Shown piece by piece: positions 38,346-51,504 of a stretch of 64,000 nt of DNA (its first letter is position 1; each line of letters begins with the position of its first letter). The notes below the pieces were generated by a model. That model did not search any database and was not told the origin of the DNA. It saw only the letters and a program-made list of their open reading frames with translations. The stretch is taken from assembly GCF_036898095.1 (NCBI RefSeq), contig NC_090725.1, positions 320,864,539-320,928,538 of the forward strand, in the 5' to 3' direction. A program made the translations under genes and the position numbers. The DNA comes from Palaemon carinicauda (taxonomy: Eukaryota; Arthropoda; Malacostraca; Decapoda; Palaemonidae).

Positions 38346-38516
38346 AAATGGTCCTCGTGGTGATGAACGACATTTTAACTAAAAAAAAAAACATGCACAT
38401 GGTAGCCAAACAATCCACCAAGACTTTCCACAACTGATAACCTATACAAGTTGCACCATTCTACGACAATTTCATAATACGTAATAACTTTGATAATTAT
38501 GCAAACTACCTCAGAA

Positions 38517-38547
38517 GGGTAAACTCGGACGCGAACGACCCCGACGC
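38517..38547 (+). repeat. Right subterminal GC-rich repeat, element copy 1
   Basis: Near-identical direct copy of 35,980-36,010 (GGGTAAACTCGGACGCGAAC, then GACCCCGACGC), placed about 190 bp inside the right end. Confidence 0.7.
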
Positions 38548-38700
38548 GTCTCAGAAATCGGGGAAGGAGTACAGCTACAGCAATGCACATCTGGACACTA
38601 CTAGAGCGTGTAGGGGAGACACCTCCTGCAGGTCGATCACCCACAAATTCAGTCACAGGGGTGAGTCACGTGAGAAAAACCTGTTTTTTTTTGACGCTCG

Positions 38701-38716
38701 GGGTCGCAAACGACCC
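38701..38716 (+). repeat. Hairpin next to the right end, element copy 1
   Basis: GGGTCG-CAAA-CGACCC, a perfect 6-bp stem with a four-base loop, ending one base before the terminal repeat. Copy 2 has the same stem with loop CGAA. Confidence 0.7.
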
Positions 38717-38717
38717 A

Positions 38718-38733
38718 CCGTACCTATCCAGGG
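38718..38733 (-). repeat. Right terminal inverted repeat, element copy 1
   Basis: CCGTACCTATCCAGGG, then TTAA. Perfect complement of the left end. Confidence 0.9.
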
Positions 38734-38737
38734 TTAA

Positions 38738-40717
38738 GTATTTGAACGTTATAGATGCTGTCTGAGGGAAAATCCGGCAGTATTTTTAGTCTTCTTTAAG
38801 TATTTGAACGTTTTATATGCAGTCTGAACGAAGATTTGGCAGTAATTTCAGCCTTTTCGAATTATTTTGAACGTTATAGATGCTGTGTGAGCTAAAATCT
38901 GGCAGTAATTTGAGTCTTCTTTAAGTATTTGAACGTTATAGATGCTGTCTGATGGTAAATCCGGCAGTATTTTTAGTCTTTTTTAAGTATTTGAACGTTA
39001 TAGATGCTGTCTGAGGGAAAATCCGGCAGTATTTTTAGTCTTCTTTAAGTATTTGAACGTTTTTGATGCAGTCTGAGCGAAGATTTGGCAGTAATTTCAG
39101 TCTTTTCGGAGAATTTTGAACGTCATAGATGCTGTGTGAGCTAAAATCTGGCAGTATTTTTATTCTTTTTTAAGTATTTGAACGTTATAGATGCTGTCTG
39201 AGGGGAAATCCGGCAGTATTTTTAGTCTTCTTCAAGTATTTGAACGTTATAGATGCTGTCTGAGGGAAAATCTGGCAGTATTTTTAGTCTTCTCTAAGTA
39301 TTTGATTGTTTTAGATGCAGTCTGAGCAAAGATTTGGCAGTAATTTCAGTCTTTTCGAAGTATTTTGAACGTTATTGATGCTGTGGGAGCTAAAATCTGG
39401 CAGTATTTTTAGTCTTCTTTAAGTATTTGAACGTTATAGATGCTGTCTGAGGGTAAATCCGGCAGTATTTTTAGTCTTCTTTAAGTATTTGAACGTTATA
39501 GATGCTGTTTGAGGGAAAATCCGGCAGTATTTTTAGTCTTCTTTAAGTATTTGAACGTTTTAGATGCAGTCTGAGCGAAGATTTGGCAGTAATTTCAGTC
39601 TTTTCGAAGTATTTTGAACGTTATAGATGCTGTGTGAGCTACAATCTGGCAGTATTTTTAGTCTTCTTTTAGTATTTGAACGTTATAGAAGCTGTCTGTT
39701 GGAAAATCCGGCAGTATTTTTAGTCTTCTTTAAGTATTTGAACGTTCTAGATGCTGTCTGAGGGAAAATCCGGCAGTATTTTTAGTCTTCTTTAAGTATT
39801 TGAATGTTTTAGATGCAGTGTGAGCGAAGATTTGGCAGTAATTTCAGTCTTTTCGAAGTATTTTGAACGTTATAGATGCTGTGTGAGCTAAAATCTGGCA
39901 GTATTTTTAGTCTTCTTTAAGTATTTGAACGTTATAGATGCTGTCTGAGGGAAAAACCGGGCAGTATTTTTAGTCTTTTTTAAGTATTTGATCGTTATAG
40001 ATGCTGTCTGAGGGAAAATCCGGCAGTATTTTTAGTCTTCTTTAAGTATTTGAACGTTATAGATGCTGTCTGAGGGAAAATCCCGCAGTATTTTTATTCT
40101 TCTTTAAGTATTTGAACGTTTTATATGCAGTCTGAGCGAATATTTGGCAGTAATTTCAGTCTTTTCAAAGTATTTGATCGTTATAGATGCTGTCTGAGGG
40201 AAAATCCGGCAGTATTTTTAGTCTTCTTTAAGTATTTGAATGTTATAGATGCTGTCTGAGGGAAAATCCGGCAGTAGTTTTAGTCTTCTTTAAGTATTTG
40301 AATGTTTTAGATGCAGTCTGAGCGAAGATTTGGTAGTAATTTCAGTCTTTTCGAAGTATTTTGAACGTTATTGATGCTGTGTGAGCTAAAATCTGGCAGT
40401 ATTTTTAGTCTTCTTTAAGTATTTGAACGTTATAGATGCTGTGTGAGGGAAAACCGGGCAGTATTTTTTGTCTTCTTTAAGTATTTGATCGTTATAGATG
40501 CTGTCTGGGGGAAAATCCGGCAGTATTTTTAGTCTTCTTTAAGTATTTAAACGTTATAGATGCTGTCTGAGGGAAAATCCTGCAGTATTTTTAGTCTTCT
40601 TTAAGTATTTGAACGTTTTAGATGCAGTCTGAGCGAAGATTTGGCAGTAATTTCAGTCTTTTCGAAGTATTTTGAACGTTATAGATGCTGTGTGAGCTAA
40701 AATCTGGCAGTATTTTT
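38738..40717 (+). repeat. Satellite array segment 6, right of transposon copy 1
   Basis: A-A-B-C array. It includes CTGGCAGTAATTTGAGTC at about 38,897, matching 49,101 in segment 7 (offset about 10,204). It also has AAAAACCGGGCAG, then GTTTTATATGCAGTCTGAGC at about 39,953-40,130, matching 50,157-50,340. The site matching the insertion point of element copy 2 (about 40,290) is uninterrupted here. Confidence 0.9.
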
Positions 40718-41671
40718 AGTCTTCTCGAAATATTTTTAACCCTGTAGATCTTTTTGATGGAAGGGTTGACAGTAATTGTAATCTTCTCAAAGTACTTGGA
40801 ACGTTATAGATGCCTTTGAGGAAAGATATGGAAGTGATTTTAATCTTTTCGGAGTATTTTGAAAGTTATTGAAGCTCTCTGAGCGAGCATCTGGCAGTAA
40901 TTTTAGTCTTCTCGAAGTATTTTGAACGTTATAAATGCTTTCTGTGGGAAGATTTGGCAGTGATTTTAGTGTTCTCGGAGTATTTTGAACGTTATAATGC
41001 TTTCTGTGGGAAGCTTTGGCAGTGATTTTAGTCTTCTCGAGGTATTTTGAACGTTATAAATGATTCCTGCGGGAAGATTTGGCAGTTATTTTATTATTTT
41101 TAATGTATTTTGAACGTTATAAATGTTTTCTGCGGGAAGATTTGGCAGTGATTTTAGTCTTCTCGAAGTATTTTGAACATTATAAATGCTTTTTGCGGGA
41201 AGATTTGGCAGTGATTTTAGTCTTCTCAAAGTATTTTGAACATTATAAATGCTTTCTGCGGGAAGATTTGGCAGTGATTTTAGTCGTTTCAAAGTATTGT
41301 GAACGCTATAGATGCTGTGTGAGGGAAGATCTGGCATTAATTTCAGTCTTCTCGAAGTATTTTGAAGATTATTGATGCTGTCTTAGCGAAGGTGTGGCAG
41401 TAATTTTGGTCTCTTAGAAGTGTTTTTTGATATTATAGATTCTTCTGAAACGAAGATTTGGCAGTTATTTTAGTCTTCTTTAAGCGTTTTAAATGTTACA
41501 TATGCTTTCTGAGCGTAGATGTGGCAGAAATTTTGCCCTCTCAAAGTGTTTTAAATATTATAGATGCTGTCTGAGCGATGATCTGTCAGTAATTTTAGTT
41601 TTCTCGTAGAGTTTTAAATATTATAGATGCTCTATGAGCGAAGGTCTGGCAGTAATTTTAGTCTTTTCAAA
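40718..41671 (+). repeat. Divergent block, form I (second copy)
   Basis: Same structure and hybrid junction (GGCATTAATTTCAG, about 41,332) as 25,124. One D monomer has mutated to TTATTATTTTTAATGTATTTTG (about 41,087-41,108 region), and the flanking monomer reads TTGAAGATTATTGATGC. Passes into spacer 4. Confidence 0.85.
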
Positions 41672-41890
41672 GTTTTCTCGTGTTTTTCTGTCTATAATTC
41701 ATTGTTCTCATATATCAGCAATCCTCAAATATTGATGAACATAAAGCGTGATTGAAAGAACTCCTCTCTTGCTCTGTAAAATCCCTTTGGTCTTGTCAAT
41801 TAGGTTTTTTGACAAACCTGTGGTATTAATCAAAGGTACCTAAAAATTTACAACATAATTATTTTTTTTTTTTTCATTTGATTAAGTACT
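41672..41890 (+). repeat. Conserved non-satellite spacer, copy 4
   Basis: As the other spacers. Private changes are CAATCCTCAAATATTGATG (others CTCTTATAGTGATG) and TGTGGTATTAATC (others GGTTTTAATC), with a longer T run. Hairpin motifs unchanged. Confidence 0.8.
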
Positions 41891-42144
41891 TTTAGTCTTC
41901 TCGAATTATTTTGAACATTATATTGCGGTCTGAGTGAAGATTTGGTAGTAATTTTAGTCTTTTCAAAGTATTTCGAACGTTATAGATATGGCCTGAGCGA
42001 AGAAATATAGTAATTTTATTCTTTTCGAAGCATTTTGAACGTTATAGATGCCGTCTGAGCGATGATCTGGCCGTAATTTCAGTCCTCTCGAAGTATTTTA
42101 AGCGTTATAGATGCTGTCTGAGCGGAGATATGACAGTAATTTTT
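41891..42144 (+). repeat. Four transition monomers after spacer 4
   Basis: Same order as after the other spacers. ATATGACAG at 42,128 marks the last of the four. Confidence 0.85.
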
Positions 42145-45100
42145 GTCTTCTTTGAGTATTTGAACGTTATAGATGCTGTCTGAGGGAAAACCCAGCAGTA
42201 TTTTTAGTCTTCTTTAAGTATTTGATCGTTATAGATGCTGTCTGGGGGAAAACCTGGCAGTATTTTTAGTCTTCTTTAAGTATTTGAACGTTTTAGATGC
42301 TGTCTGAGGGAAAACCCGGCAGTATTTTTAGTCTCCTTTAAGTATTTGATCGTTATAAATGCTGTCTGGGGGAAAATTCGGCAGTATTTTTAGTCTTCTT
42401 TTAGTATTTAAACGTTTTAGATGCAGTCTGAGCGAATATTTGGCAGTAATTTCAGTCTTTTCGGAGTATTTTGAACGTTATAGATGCTGTGTGAGCTAAA
42501 ATCTGGCAGTATTTTTTGTCTTCTTTAAGTATTTGATCGTTATAGATGCTGTCTGAGGGAAAATCCGGCAGTATTTTTAGTCTTCTTTAAGTATTTGAAC
42601 GTTATAGATGCTGTCTTAGGGAAAATCCGGCAGTATTTTAAGTCTTCTTTAAGTATTTGAACGTTTTAGATGCGGTCTGAGCGAAGATTTGGCAGTAATT
42701 TCAGTCTTTTCGAAGTATTTTGAACGTTATTGATGCTGTGTGAGCTAAAATCTGGCAGTATTTTTAGTCTTCTTTAAGTATTTGAACGTTATAGATGCTG
42801 TCTGAGGGAAAATCCGGCAGTATTTTTAGTCTTCATTAAGTATTTGAACGTTATAGATGCTGTCTGAGGGGAAATCCGGCAGTATTTTTAGTCTTCTTTA
42901 AGTATTTGATCGTTATAAATGCTGTCTGGGGGAAAATTCGGCAGTATTTTTAGTCTTCTTTTAGTATTTAAACGTTTTAGATGCAGTCTGAGCGAATATT
43001 TGGCAGTAATTTCAGTCTTTTCGGAGTATTTTGAACGTTATAGATGCTGTGTGAGCTAAAATCTGGCAGTATTTTTTGTCTTCTTTAAGTATTTGATCGT
43101 TATAGATGCTGTCTGAGGGAAAATCCGGCAGTATTTTTAGTCTTCTTTAAGTATTTGAACGTTATAGATGCTGTCTTGGGGAAAATCCGGCAGTATTTTA
43201 AGTCTTCTTTAAGTATTTGAACGTTTTAGATGCGGTCTGAGCGAAGATTTGGCAGTAATTTCAGTCTTTTCGAAGTATTTTGAACGTTATTGATGCTGTG
43301 TGAGCTAAAATCTGGCAGTATTTTTAGTCTTCTTTAAGTATTTGAACGTTATAGATGCTGTCTGAGGGAAAATCCGGCAGTATTTTTAGTCTTCTTTAAG
43401 TATTTGAACGTTATAGATGCTGTCTGAGGGGAAATCCGGCAGTATTTTTAGTCTTCTTTATGTATTTGAATGTTTTAGATGCAGTCTGAGCGAAGATTTG
43501 GCAGTAATTTCAGTCTTTTCGAAGTATTTTGAACGTCATAGATGCTGTGTGAGCTAAAATATGACAGTAATTTTTGTCTTTGAGTATTTGAACGTTTTAG
43601 ATGCTCTCTGAGGGAAAATCCGGCAGTAATTTTAGGCTTTTTTAAGTATTTGAACGTTATAGATGCTGTCTGAAGGAAAATCCGGCAGTATTTTTAGTCT
43701 TCTTTAAGTGTTTGAACGTTTTAGATGCAGTCTGAGCGAAGATTTGGCAGTAATTTCAGTCTTTTCGAAGTATTTTGAAAGTTATAGATGCTGTGTGAGC
43801 TAAAATCTGGCAGTATTTTTAGTCTTCTTTGAGTATTTGAACGTTATAGATGCTGTCTGAGGGAAAATCCGGCAGTATTTTTTAGTCTTCTTCAAGTATT
43901 TGAACGTTATAGAATCTGTCTGAGGGAAAATCCCGCAGTATTTTTATTCTTCTTTAAGTATTTGAACGTTATAGATGCTGTCTGATGGAAAATCCGGCAG
44001 TATTGTTAGTCTTCTTTAAGTATTTGAACGTTTTAGATGCAGTTTGAACGAAGATTTGGCAGTAATTTCAGCCTTTTCGAAGTATTCTGAACGTTATAGA
44101 TGCTGTTTGAGCTAAAATCTGGCAGTATTTTTAGTCTTCGTTTTAGTATTTGATCGTTATAGATGCTGTCTGAGGGAAAATCCGGCAGTATTTTTAGTCT
44201 TCTTTAAGTATTTGAACGTTATAGATGCTGTCTGAGGGAAAATCCGGCAGTATTGTTAGTCTTCTTTGAGTATTTGATCGTTTTAGATGCAGTCTGAGCG
44301 AAGATTTGACAGTCATTTCAGTCTTTTCGAAGTATTTTGAACGTTATAGATGCTGTGTGAGCTAAAATCTGGCAGTATTTTTAGTCTTCTTTAAGTATTT
44401 GAACGTTATAGATGCTGTCTGAGGGAAAATCCGGCAGTATTTTTAGTCTTCTTTAAGTATTTGAACGTTATAGATGCTGTCTGAGGGAAAATCCGGCAGT
44501 ATTTTGAGTCTTCTTTAAATATTTGAACGTTTTAGATGCAGTCTGAGCGGGGATTTGGCAGTAATTTCAGTCTTTTCGAAGTATTTCGAACGTTATAGAT
44601 GCTGAGTGAGCTAAAATCTGGCAGTATTTTTAGTCTTTTTTTAGTATTTGAACGTTATAGATGCTGTCTGAGGGAAAATCTGGCAGTATTTTTAGACTTC
44701 TTTAAGTATTTGAACGTTATAGATGCTGTCTGAGGGAAAATCCGGCAGTATTTTTAATCTTCTTTAAGTATTTGAACGTTTTAGATGCAGTCTGAGCGAA
44801 GATTTGGGAGTAATTTCAGTCTTTTCGAAGTTTTTTGAACGTTATAGATGCTGAGTGAGCTAAAATCTGGCAGTGTTTTTAGTTTTCTTTAAGTATTTGA
44901 ACGTTATAGATGCTGTTTGAGGGAAAATCCGGCAGTATTTTTAGTCTTCTTCAAGTATTTGAACGTTATAGAATCTGTCTGAGGGAAAATCCGGCAGTAT
45001 TTTTAGTCTGCTTTAAGTATTTGAACGTTTTAGATGCAGTCTGAGCGAAGATTTGGCAGTAATTTCAGCCTTTTCGAATTATTTTGAACGTTATAGATGC

Positions 45101-48100
45101 TGTGTGAGCTGAAATCTTACAGTAATTTGAGTCTTCTTTAAGTATTTGAACGTTATAGATGCTGTCTGAGGGTAAATCCGGCAGTATTTTTAGTCTTTTT
45201 TAAGTATTTGAACGTTATAGATGCTGTCTGAGGGAAAAATCCGGCAGTATTTTTAGTCTTCTTTAAGTATTTGAACGTTTTTGATGCAGTCTGAGCGAAG
45301 ATTTGGCAGTAATTTCAGTCTTTTCGGAGTATTTTGAACGTTATAGATGCTGTGTGAGCTAAAATCTGGCTGTATTTTTAGTCTTTTTTAAGTATTTGAA
45401 CGTTATAGATGCTGTCTAAGGGGAAATCCGGCCGTATTTTTAGTCTTCTTCAAGTATTTGAACGTTATAGATGCTGTCTGAGGGAAAATCTGGCAGTATT
45501 TTTAGTCTTTTCTAAGTATTTGAACGTTTTAGATGCAGTCTGAGCGAAGATTTTGCAGTAATTTCAGTCTTTTCGAAGTATTTTGAACGTTATTGATGCT
45601 GAGTGAGCTAAAATCTGGCAGTATTTTTAGTTTTCTTTAAGTATTTGAACGTTATAGATGCTGTCTGAGGGTAAATCCGGCAGTATTTTTAGTCTTCTTT
45701 AAGTATTTGAACGTTATAGATGCTGTTTGAGGGAAAATCCGGCAGTATTTTTAGTCTTTTTTTAAGTATTTGAACGTTTTAGATGCAGTCTGAGCGAAGA
45801 TTTGGCAGTAATTTCAGTCTTTTCGAAGTATTTTGAACGTTATAGATGCTGTGTGAGCTACAATTTGGCAGTATTTTTAGTCTTCTCTTAGTATTTGAAC
45901 GTTATAGATGCTGTCTGAGGGAAAATCCGGCAGTATTTTTAGTCTTCTTTAAGTATTTGAACGTTATAGATGCTGTCTGAGGGAAAATCCGGCAGTATTT
46001 TTAGTCTTCTTTAAGTATTTGAATGTTTTAGATGCAGTGTGAGCGAAGATTTGGCAGTAATTTCAGTCTTTTCGAAGTATTTTGAACGTTATAGATGCTG
46101 TGTGAGCTAAAATCTGGCAGCATTTTTAGTCTTCTTTAAGTATTTGAACGTTATAGATGCTGTCTGAGGTAAAAACCGGGCCGTATTTTTAGTCTTCTTT
46201 TAGTATTTGATCGTTATAGATGCTGTCTGAGGGAAAATCCGGCAGTATTTTTTAGTCTTTTTTAAGTATTTGAACGTTATAGATGCTGTCTGAGGGAAAA
46301 TCCGGCAGTATTTTTATTCTTCTTTAACTATTTGAACGTTTTATATGCAGTCTGAGCGAAGATTTGGCAGTAATTTCAGTCTTTTCGAAGTATTTTGAAC
46401 GTTATAGATGCTGTGTGAGCTAAAATCTGGCAGTATTTTTAGTCTTCTTTTAGTATTTGAACGTTATAGATGCTGTCTGAGGGAAAATCCGGCAGTATTT
46501 TTAGTCTTCTTTAAGTATTTGAACGTTATAGATGCTGTCTGAGGGAAAATCTGGCAGTATTTATAGTCTTCTTTAAGTATTTGAATGTTTTAGATGCAGT
46601 CTGAGCGAAGATTTGGTAGTAATTTCAGTCTTTTCGAAGTATTTTGAACGTTATAGATGCTGTGTGAGCTAAAATCTGGCAGTATTTTTAGTCTTCTTTA
46701 AGTATTTGAACGTTATAGATGCTGTGTGAGGGAAAACTGGGCAGTATTTTTTGTCTTCTTTAAGTATTTGATCGTTATAGATGCTGTCTGGGGGAAATTC
46801 TGGCAGTATTTTTAGTCTTCTTTAAGTATTTGAACGTTTTAGATGCAGTCTGAGCGAAGATTTGGCAGTAATTTCAGTCTTTTCGAAGTATTTTGAAAGT
46901 TATAGATGCTGTGTGAGCTAAAATCTGGCAGTATTTTTAGTCTTCTTTAAGTATTTGAACGTTATAGATGCTGTCTGAGGGAAAATCCGGCAGTATTTTT
47001 AGTCTTCTTTAAGTATTTGAACGTTATAGATGCTGTCTGAGGGAAAATCCGGCAGTATTTTTAGTCTTCTTTAAGTATTTGAACGTTTTAGATGCAGTCT
47101 GAGCGAAGATTTGGCAGTAATTCCAGTCTTTTCGAAGTATTTTGAACGTTATAGATGCTGAGTGAGCTTAAATCTGGCAGTATTTTTAGTCTCCTTTATG
47201 TCTTTGAACGTAATAGATGCTGTCTGTGGGAAAATCCGGCAGTATTTTTAATCTTTTTTAAGTATTTGAACGTTATAGACGCAATCTGAGGGAAAATCCG
47301 GCAGTATTTTTAGTCTTCTTTAAGTATTTGAACGTTATACATGCTGTCTGAGGGAAAATATGGCAGTATTGTTAGTCTTATTTAGGTATTTCAACGTTTT
47401 AGATGCAGTCTGAACGAAGATTTGGCAGTAATTTCAGTCTTTTCGAAGTATTTTGAACATTATAGATGCTGTCTGAGGGAAAACCGGGCAGTATTTTTAG
47501 TCTTCTTTAAGTATTTGATCGTTATAGATGCTGTCTGAGGGAAAACCGGGCAGTATTTTTAGTCTTCTTTAAGTATTTGATCGTTATAGATGCTGTCTGA
47601 GGGAAAACCGGGCAGTATTTTTAGTCTTCTTTAAGTATTTGATCGTTATAGATGCTGTCTGGGGGAAAATCCGGCAGTATTTTTACTCTTCTTTAAGTAT
47701 TTGAACATTTTAGATGCAGTCTGAGCGAAGATTTGGCAGTAATTTCAGTTTTTTTCGAAGTATTTTGAACGTTATAGATGCTGTGTGAGCTAAAATCTGG
47801 CAGTATTTTTAGTCTTCTTTAAGTATTTGAACGTTATTGATGCTGTCTGAGGGAAAATCCGGCAGTATTTTTAGTCTTCTTTAAGTATTTGATCGTTATA
47901 GATGCTGTCTGAGGGTAAATCCGGCAGTATTTTTAGTCTTCTTTAAGTATTTGAACGTTATAGATGCTGTCTGAGGGAAAATCCGGCAGTATTTTTAGTC
48001 TTCTTTGAGTATTTGAACGTTATAGATGCTGTCTGAACGAAGATTTGACAGTAATTTCAGTCTTTTCAAAGTATTTTGAACGTTATAGATGCTGTGTGTG

Positions 48101-50493
48101 CTAAAATCTGGCAGTATTTTTAGTCTTCTTTAAGTATATGATCGTTATAGATGCTGTCTGGGGGAAAATCCGGCAGTATTTTTAGTCTTCTTTGAATATT
48201 TGAACGTTTTAGATGCAGTCTGAGCAAAGATTTGGCAGTAATTTCAGTCTTTTCGAAGTATTTTGTACGTTATAGATGCTGAGTGAGCTAAAATCTGGCA
48301 GTATTTTTAGTCTTTTTTTAGGATTTGAACGTTATAGATGCTGTCTGAGGGAAAATCCGGCGGTATTTTTAGTGTCTTTAAGTATTTGAACGTTATAGAT
48401 GCTGTCTGAGGGAAAATCCAGCAGTATTTTTAGTCTTCTTTAAGTATTTGAATGTTTTAGATGCAGTCTGAGCGAAGATTTGGCAGTAATTTCAGTCTTT
48501 TCGAAGTTTTTTGAACGTTATAGATGCTGTGTGAGCTAAAATATGACAGTAATTTTTGTCTTCTTTGAGTATTTGAACGTTATAGATGCTGTCTGAGGGA
48601 AAACCCGGTAGTATTTTTAGACTTCTTTAAGTATTTGGTCGTTATAGATGCTGTCTGGGGGAAAATCCGGCAGTATTTTTAGTCTTCTTTAAGTATTTGA
48701 ACGGTAAGATGCTGTCTGAGGGAAAATCCGGCAGTACTTTTAGTCTTTTTTTAAGTATTTGAACGTTTTAGATGCAGTCTGAGCGAAGATTTGGCAATAA
48801 TTTCATTCTTTTCGAAGTTTTTTGAACGTTATAGATGCTGAGTGAGCTAAAATCTGGAAGTATTTTTAGTCTTCTTTAAGTATTTGAACGTTATATATGC
48901 TGTCTGAGGGAGAATCCGGCAGTATTTTTAGTCTTCTTCAAATATTTGAACGTTATAGAATCTGTCTGAGGGAAAATCCGGCAGTATTTTTATTCTTTTT
49001 TAAGTATTTGAACGTTTTAGATGCAGTCTGAGCGAAGATTTGGCAATAATTTCAGTCTTTTCGAAGTTTTTTGAACGTTATAGATGCTGTGTGAGCTAAA
49101 ATCTGGCAGTAATTTGAGTCTTCTTTAAGTATTTGAACGTTATAGATGCTGTCTGAGGGAAAATCCGCCAGTATTTTTAGTCTTTTTTAAGTATTTGAAC
49201 GTTATAGATGCTGTCTGAGGGAAAATCCGGCAGTATTTTTAGTCTTCATCAAGTATTTGAACGTTTTTGATGCAGTCTGAGCGAAGATTTGGCAGTAATT
49301 TCAGTCTTTTCGGAGTATTTTGAACGTTTTAGATGCTGTGTGAGCTAAAATCTGGCAGTATTTTTAGTCTTCTTTAAGTATTTGAACGTTATAGATGCTG
49401 TCTGAGGGGAAATCCGGCAGTATTTTTAGTCTTCTTCAAGTATTTGAACGTTATAGATGCTGTCTGAGGGAAAATCTGGCAGTATTTTTAGTCTTCTCTA
49501 AGTATTTGAACGTTTTAGATGCAGTCTGAGCGAAGATTTGGCAGTAATTTCAGTCTTTTCGAAGTATTTTGAACGTTATTGATGCTGTGTGAGCTAATAT
49601 CTGGCAGTATTTTTAGTCTTCTTTAAGTATTTGAACGTTATAGATGCTGTCTGAGGGTAAATCCGGCAGTATTTTTAGTCTTCTTTAAGTATTTGAACGT
49701 TATAGATGCTGTTTGAGGGAAAATCCGGCAGTATTTTTAGTCTTCTTTAAGTATTTGAACGTTTTAGATGCAGTCTGAGCGAAAATTTGGCAGTAATTTC
49801 AGTCTTTTCGAAGTATTTTGAACGTTATAGATGCTCTGTGAGCTAAAATCTGGCAGTATTTTTAGTCTTCTTTCAGTATTTGAACGTTATAGAAGCTGTC
49901 TGAGGGAAAATCCGGCAGTATTTTTAGTCTTCTTTAAGTATTTGAACGTTATAGATGCTGTCCGAGGGAAAATCCGGCAGTATTTTTAGTCTTCTTTAAG
50001 TATTTGAATGTTTTAGATGCAGTGTGAGCGAAGATTTGGCAGTAATTTCAGTCTTTTCGAAGTATTTTGAACGTTATAGATGCTGTGTGAGCTAAAATCT
50101 GGCAGTATTTTTAGTCTTCTTTAAGTATTTGAACGTTATAGATGCTGTCTGAGGGAAAAACCGGGCAGTATTTTCAGTCTTCTTTAAGTATTTGATCGTT
50201 ATAGATGCTGTCTGAGGGAAAATCCGGCAGTATTTTTAGTCTTTTTTAAGTATTTGAACGTTATAGATGCTGTCTGAGGGAAAATCCGGCAGTATTTTTA
50301 GTCTTCTTTAAGTATTTGAACGTTTTATATGTAGTCTGAGCGAAGATTTGCAGTAATTTCAGTCTTATCGAAGTATTTTGAACGTTATAGATGCTGTGTG
50401 AGCTAAAATCTGGCAGTATTTTTAGTCTTCTTTAAGTATTTGAACGTTATAGATGCTGTCTGAGGGAAAATCCGGCAGTATTTTTAGTCTTCT
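42145..50493 (+). repeat. Satellite array segment 7, left of transposon copy 2
   Basis: About 8.3 kb of A-A-B-C. It contains a very recent 560-bp duplication (42,340-43,459). At about 47.2-48.1 kb it has the series that elsewhere leads into form II blocks (ACATGCTGTCTGAGGG, TATTGTTAGTCTT, three A variants with AAAACCGGGCAG), but ordinary monomers continue at 48,122. Ends in the TTAA used by element copy 2. Confidence 0.9.
42340..43459 (+). repeat. 560-bp tandem duplication, nearly identical units
   Basis: Units of about 42,340-42,899 and 42,900-43,459 (TTTGATCGTTATAAATGC at 42,345 and 42,905). By eye they differ at two positions only: GTCTTAGGG versus GTCTTGGGG and CTTCATTAAG versus CTTCTTTAAG. 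560 is two 249-bp units plus one 62-bp monomer. Confidence 0.9.
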
Positions 50494-50497
50494 TTAA

Positions 50498-50513
50498 CCC
50501 TGGATAAGTACGC
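50498..50513 (+). repeat. Left terminal inverted repeat, element copy 2
   Basis: CCCTGGATAAGTACGC. It differs from copy 1 at positions 10 and 16. Confidence 0.85.
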
Positions 50514-51504
50514 TCCTCGGTCACCCCTTTAAGGGTATACTCGGACGCGAACGATCCCGACGCCAAAAAAAATTCTTGAAAAATCAGTTTTTGCAGTAAC
50601 CTCCTTTTTTCTTTTGCCAAAAAAAACTTCAATGAATGCTTAAAACAACTGTAAAAATAAATACTACTCATCTGCAGAAAAACTATTTATTATAAATATT
50701 TTAAAAAATTAAGTAGAAAAAAAAAAGACCTGACATAAAAATTCATAAAAAAAAAGTTTATACATATATACACAAATCCTTTTAGGAATTGATTCTTGAA
50801 TGTTTAGGACACATCTTGATGTATTTTGGATGAAGTCAGACCCATGGAGGTGAAGATCTGAAATGAGAAATAAAGAGTAACTTTTTTTCGCCAAAAAAAT
50901 TTGTCCAATTTTCATGAATTTTTTTGGGTACCCAAATGAAATAGGAAGTGGCTAATTTTTTTAGGGAATAAACATATGTTATCCTAAAATAGAAATATGT
51001 AAAAAATCTTCATTATTTTGTAAATTACATTTATATCAGGGGCCATATCTAAAAGTAATTTTTTGAGTACTTAGAAATTTCGTAATAAAATACATATATT
51101 TAATATATAATATGATATTCATGCAGGTAAAAATATACCAAAATATCACAAATTCTATAGGGAACAAGAATATATATAGATAGGGCAGCTTACGCTTCGG
51201 ATATGTCCACAAAATGGCCGCCAACCACACTGACTCAGACTCCCTAATCTGCCACTTGAAATGTAGGAAGGGTATGTCAATTTCAAGGTGTTATTTACTA
51301 ATCTAATTATTATTGGATATGCATAAAAATTGTATGGTGGGTTGCTGGATAATTGTCGATTATTTTACGACTATAAAATTTAAATTCTGACCAAAAAAAA
51401 ATTTTTTGAAGCGAAATAAAATCGAAAAAAAAATGTAAAACAATATAATATTTTAGCTAAAAAAATTTGATGATATTCAATCAAAAAAAAAGTAAACAAA
51501 ATTT

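Larger units (their letters stand above)
35945..38733. mobile_element. Non-autonomous piggyBac-like element, copy 1
   Basis: A 2,789-bp insertion flanked by TTAA on both sides (35,941-35,944 and 38,734-38,737) with perfect 16-bp terminal inverted repeats, CCCTGGATAGGTACGG. TTAA duplication plus CCC-starting ends is the hallmark of the piggyBac superfamily. The family's transposase is usually near 600 residues with a DDD catalytic core. No open frame here exceeds 93 codons, so the element must have depended on a transposase made elsewhere. Layout: GC-rich left subterminal repeat, AT-rich left arm to about 36,925, four minisatellite units of about 373 bp, and a right arm with a GC-rich repeat and terminal hairpin. 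Orientation is arbitrary. Class assignment is strong; subfamily and host are not determined. Confidence 0.85.

Noticed and set aside
50447..50671. Open frame crossing the satellite-transposon junction on the minus strand
   Set aside because: It spans an insertion boundary and has no counterpart at copy 1, so it is coincidental.
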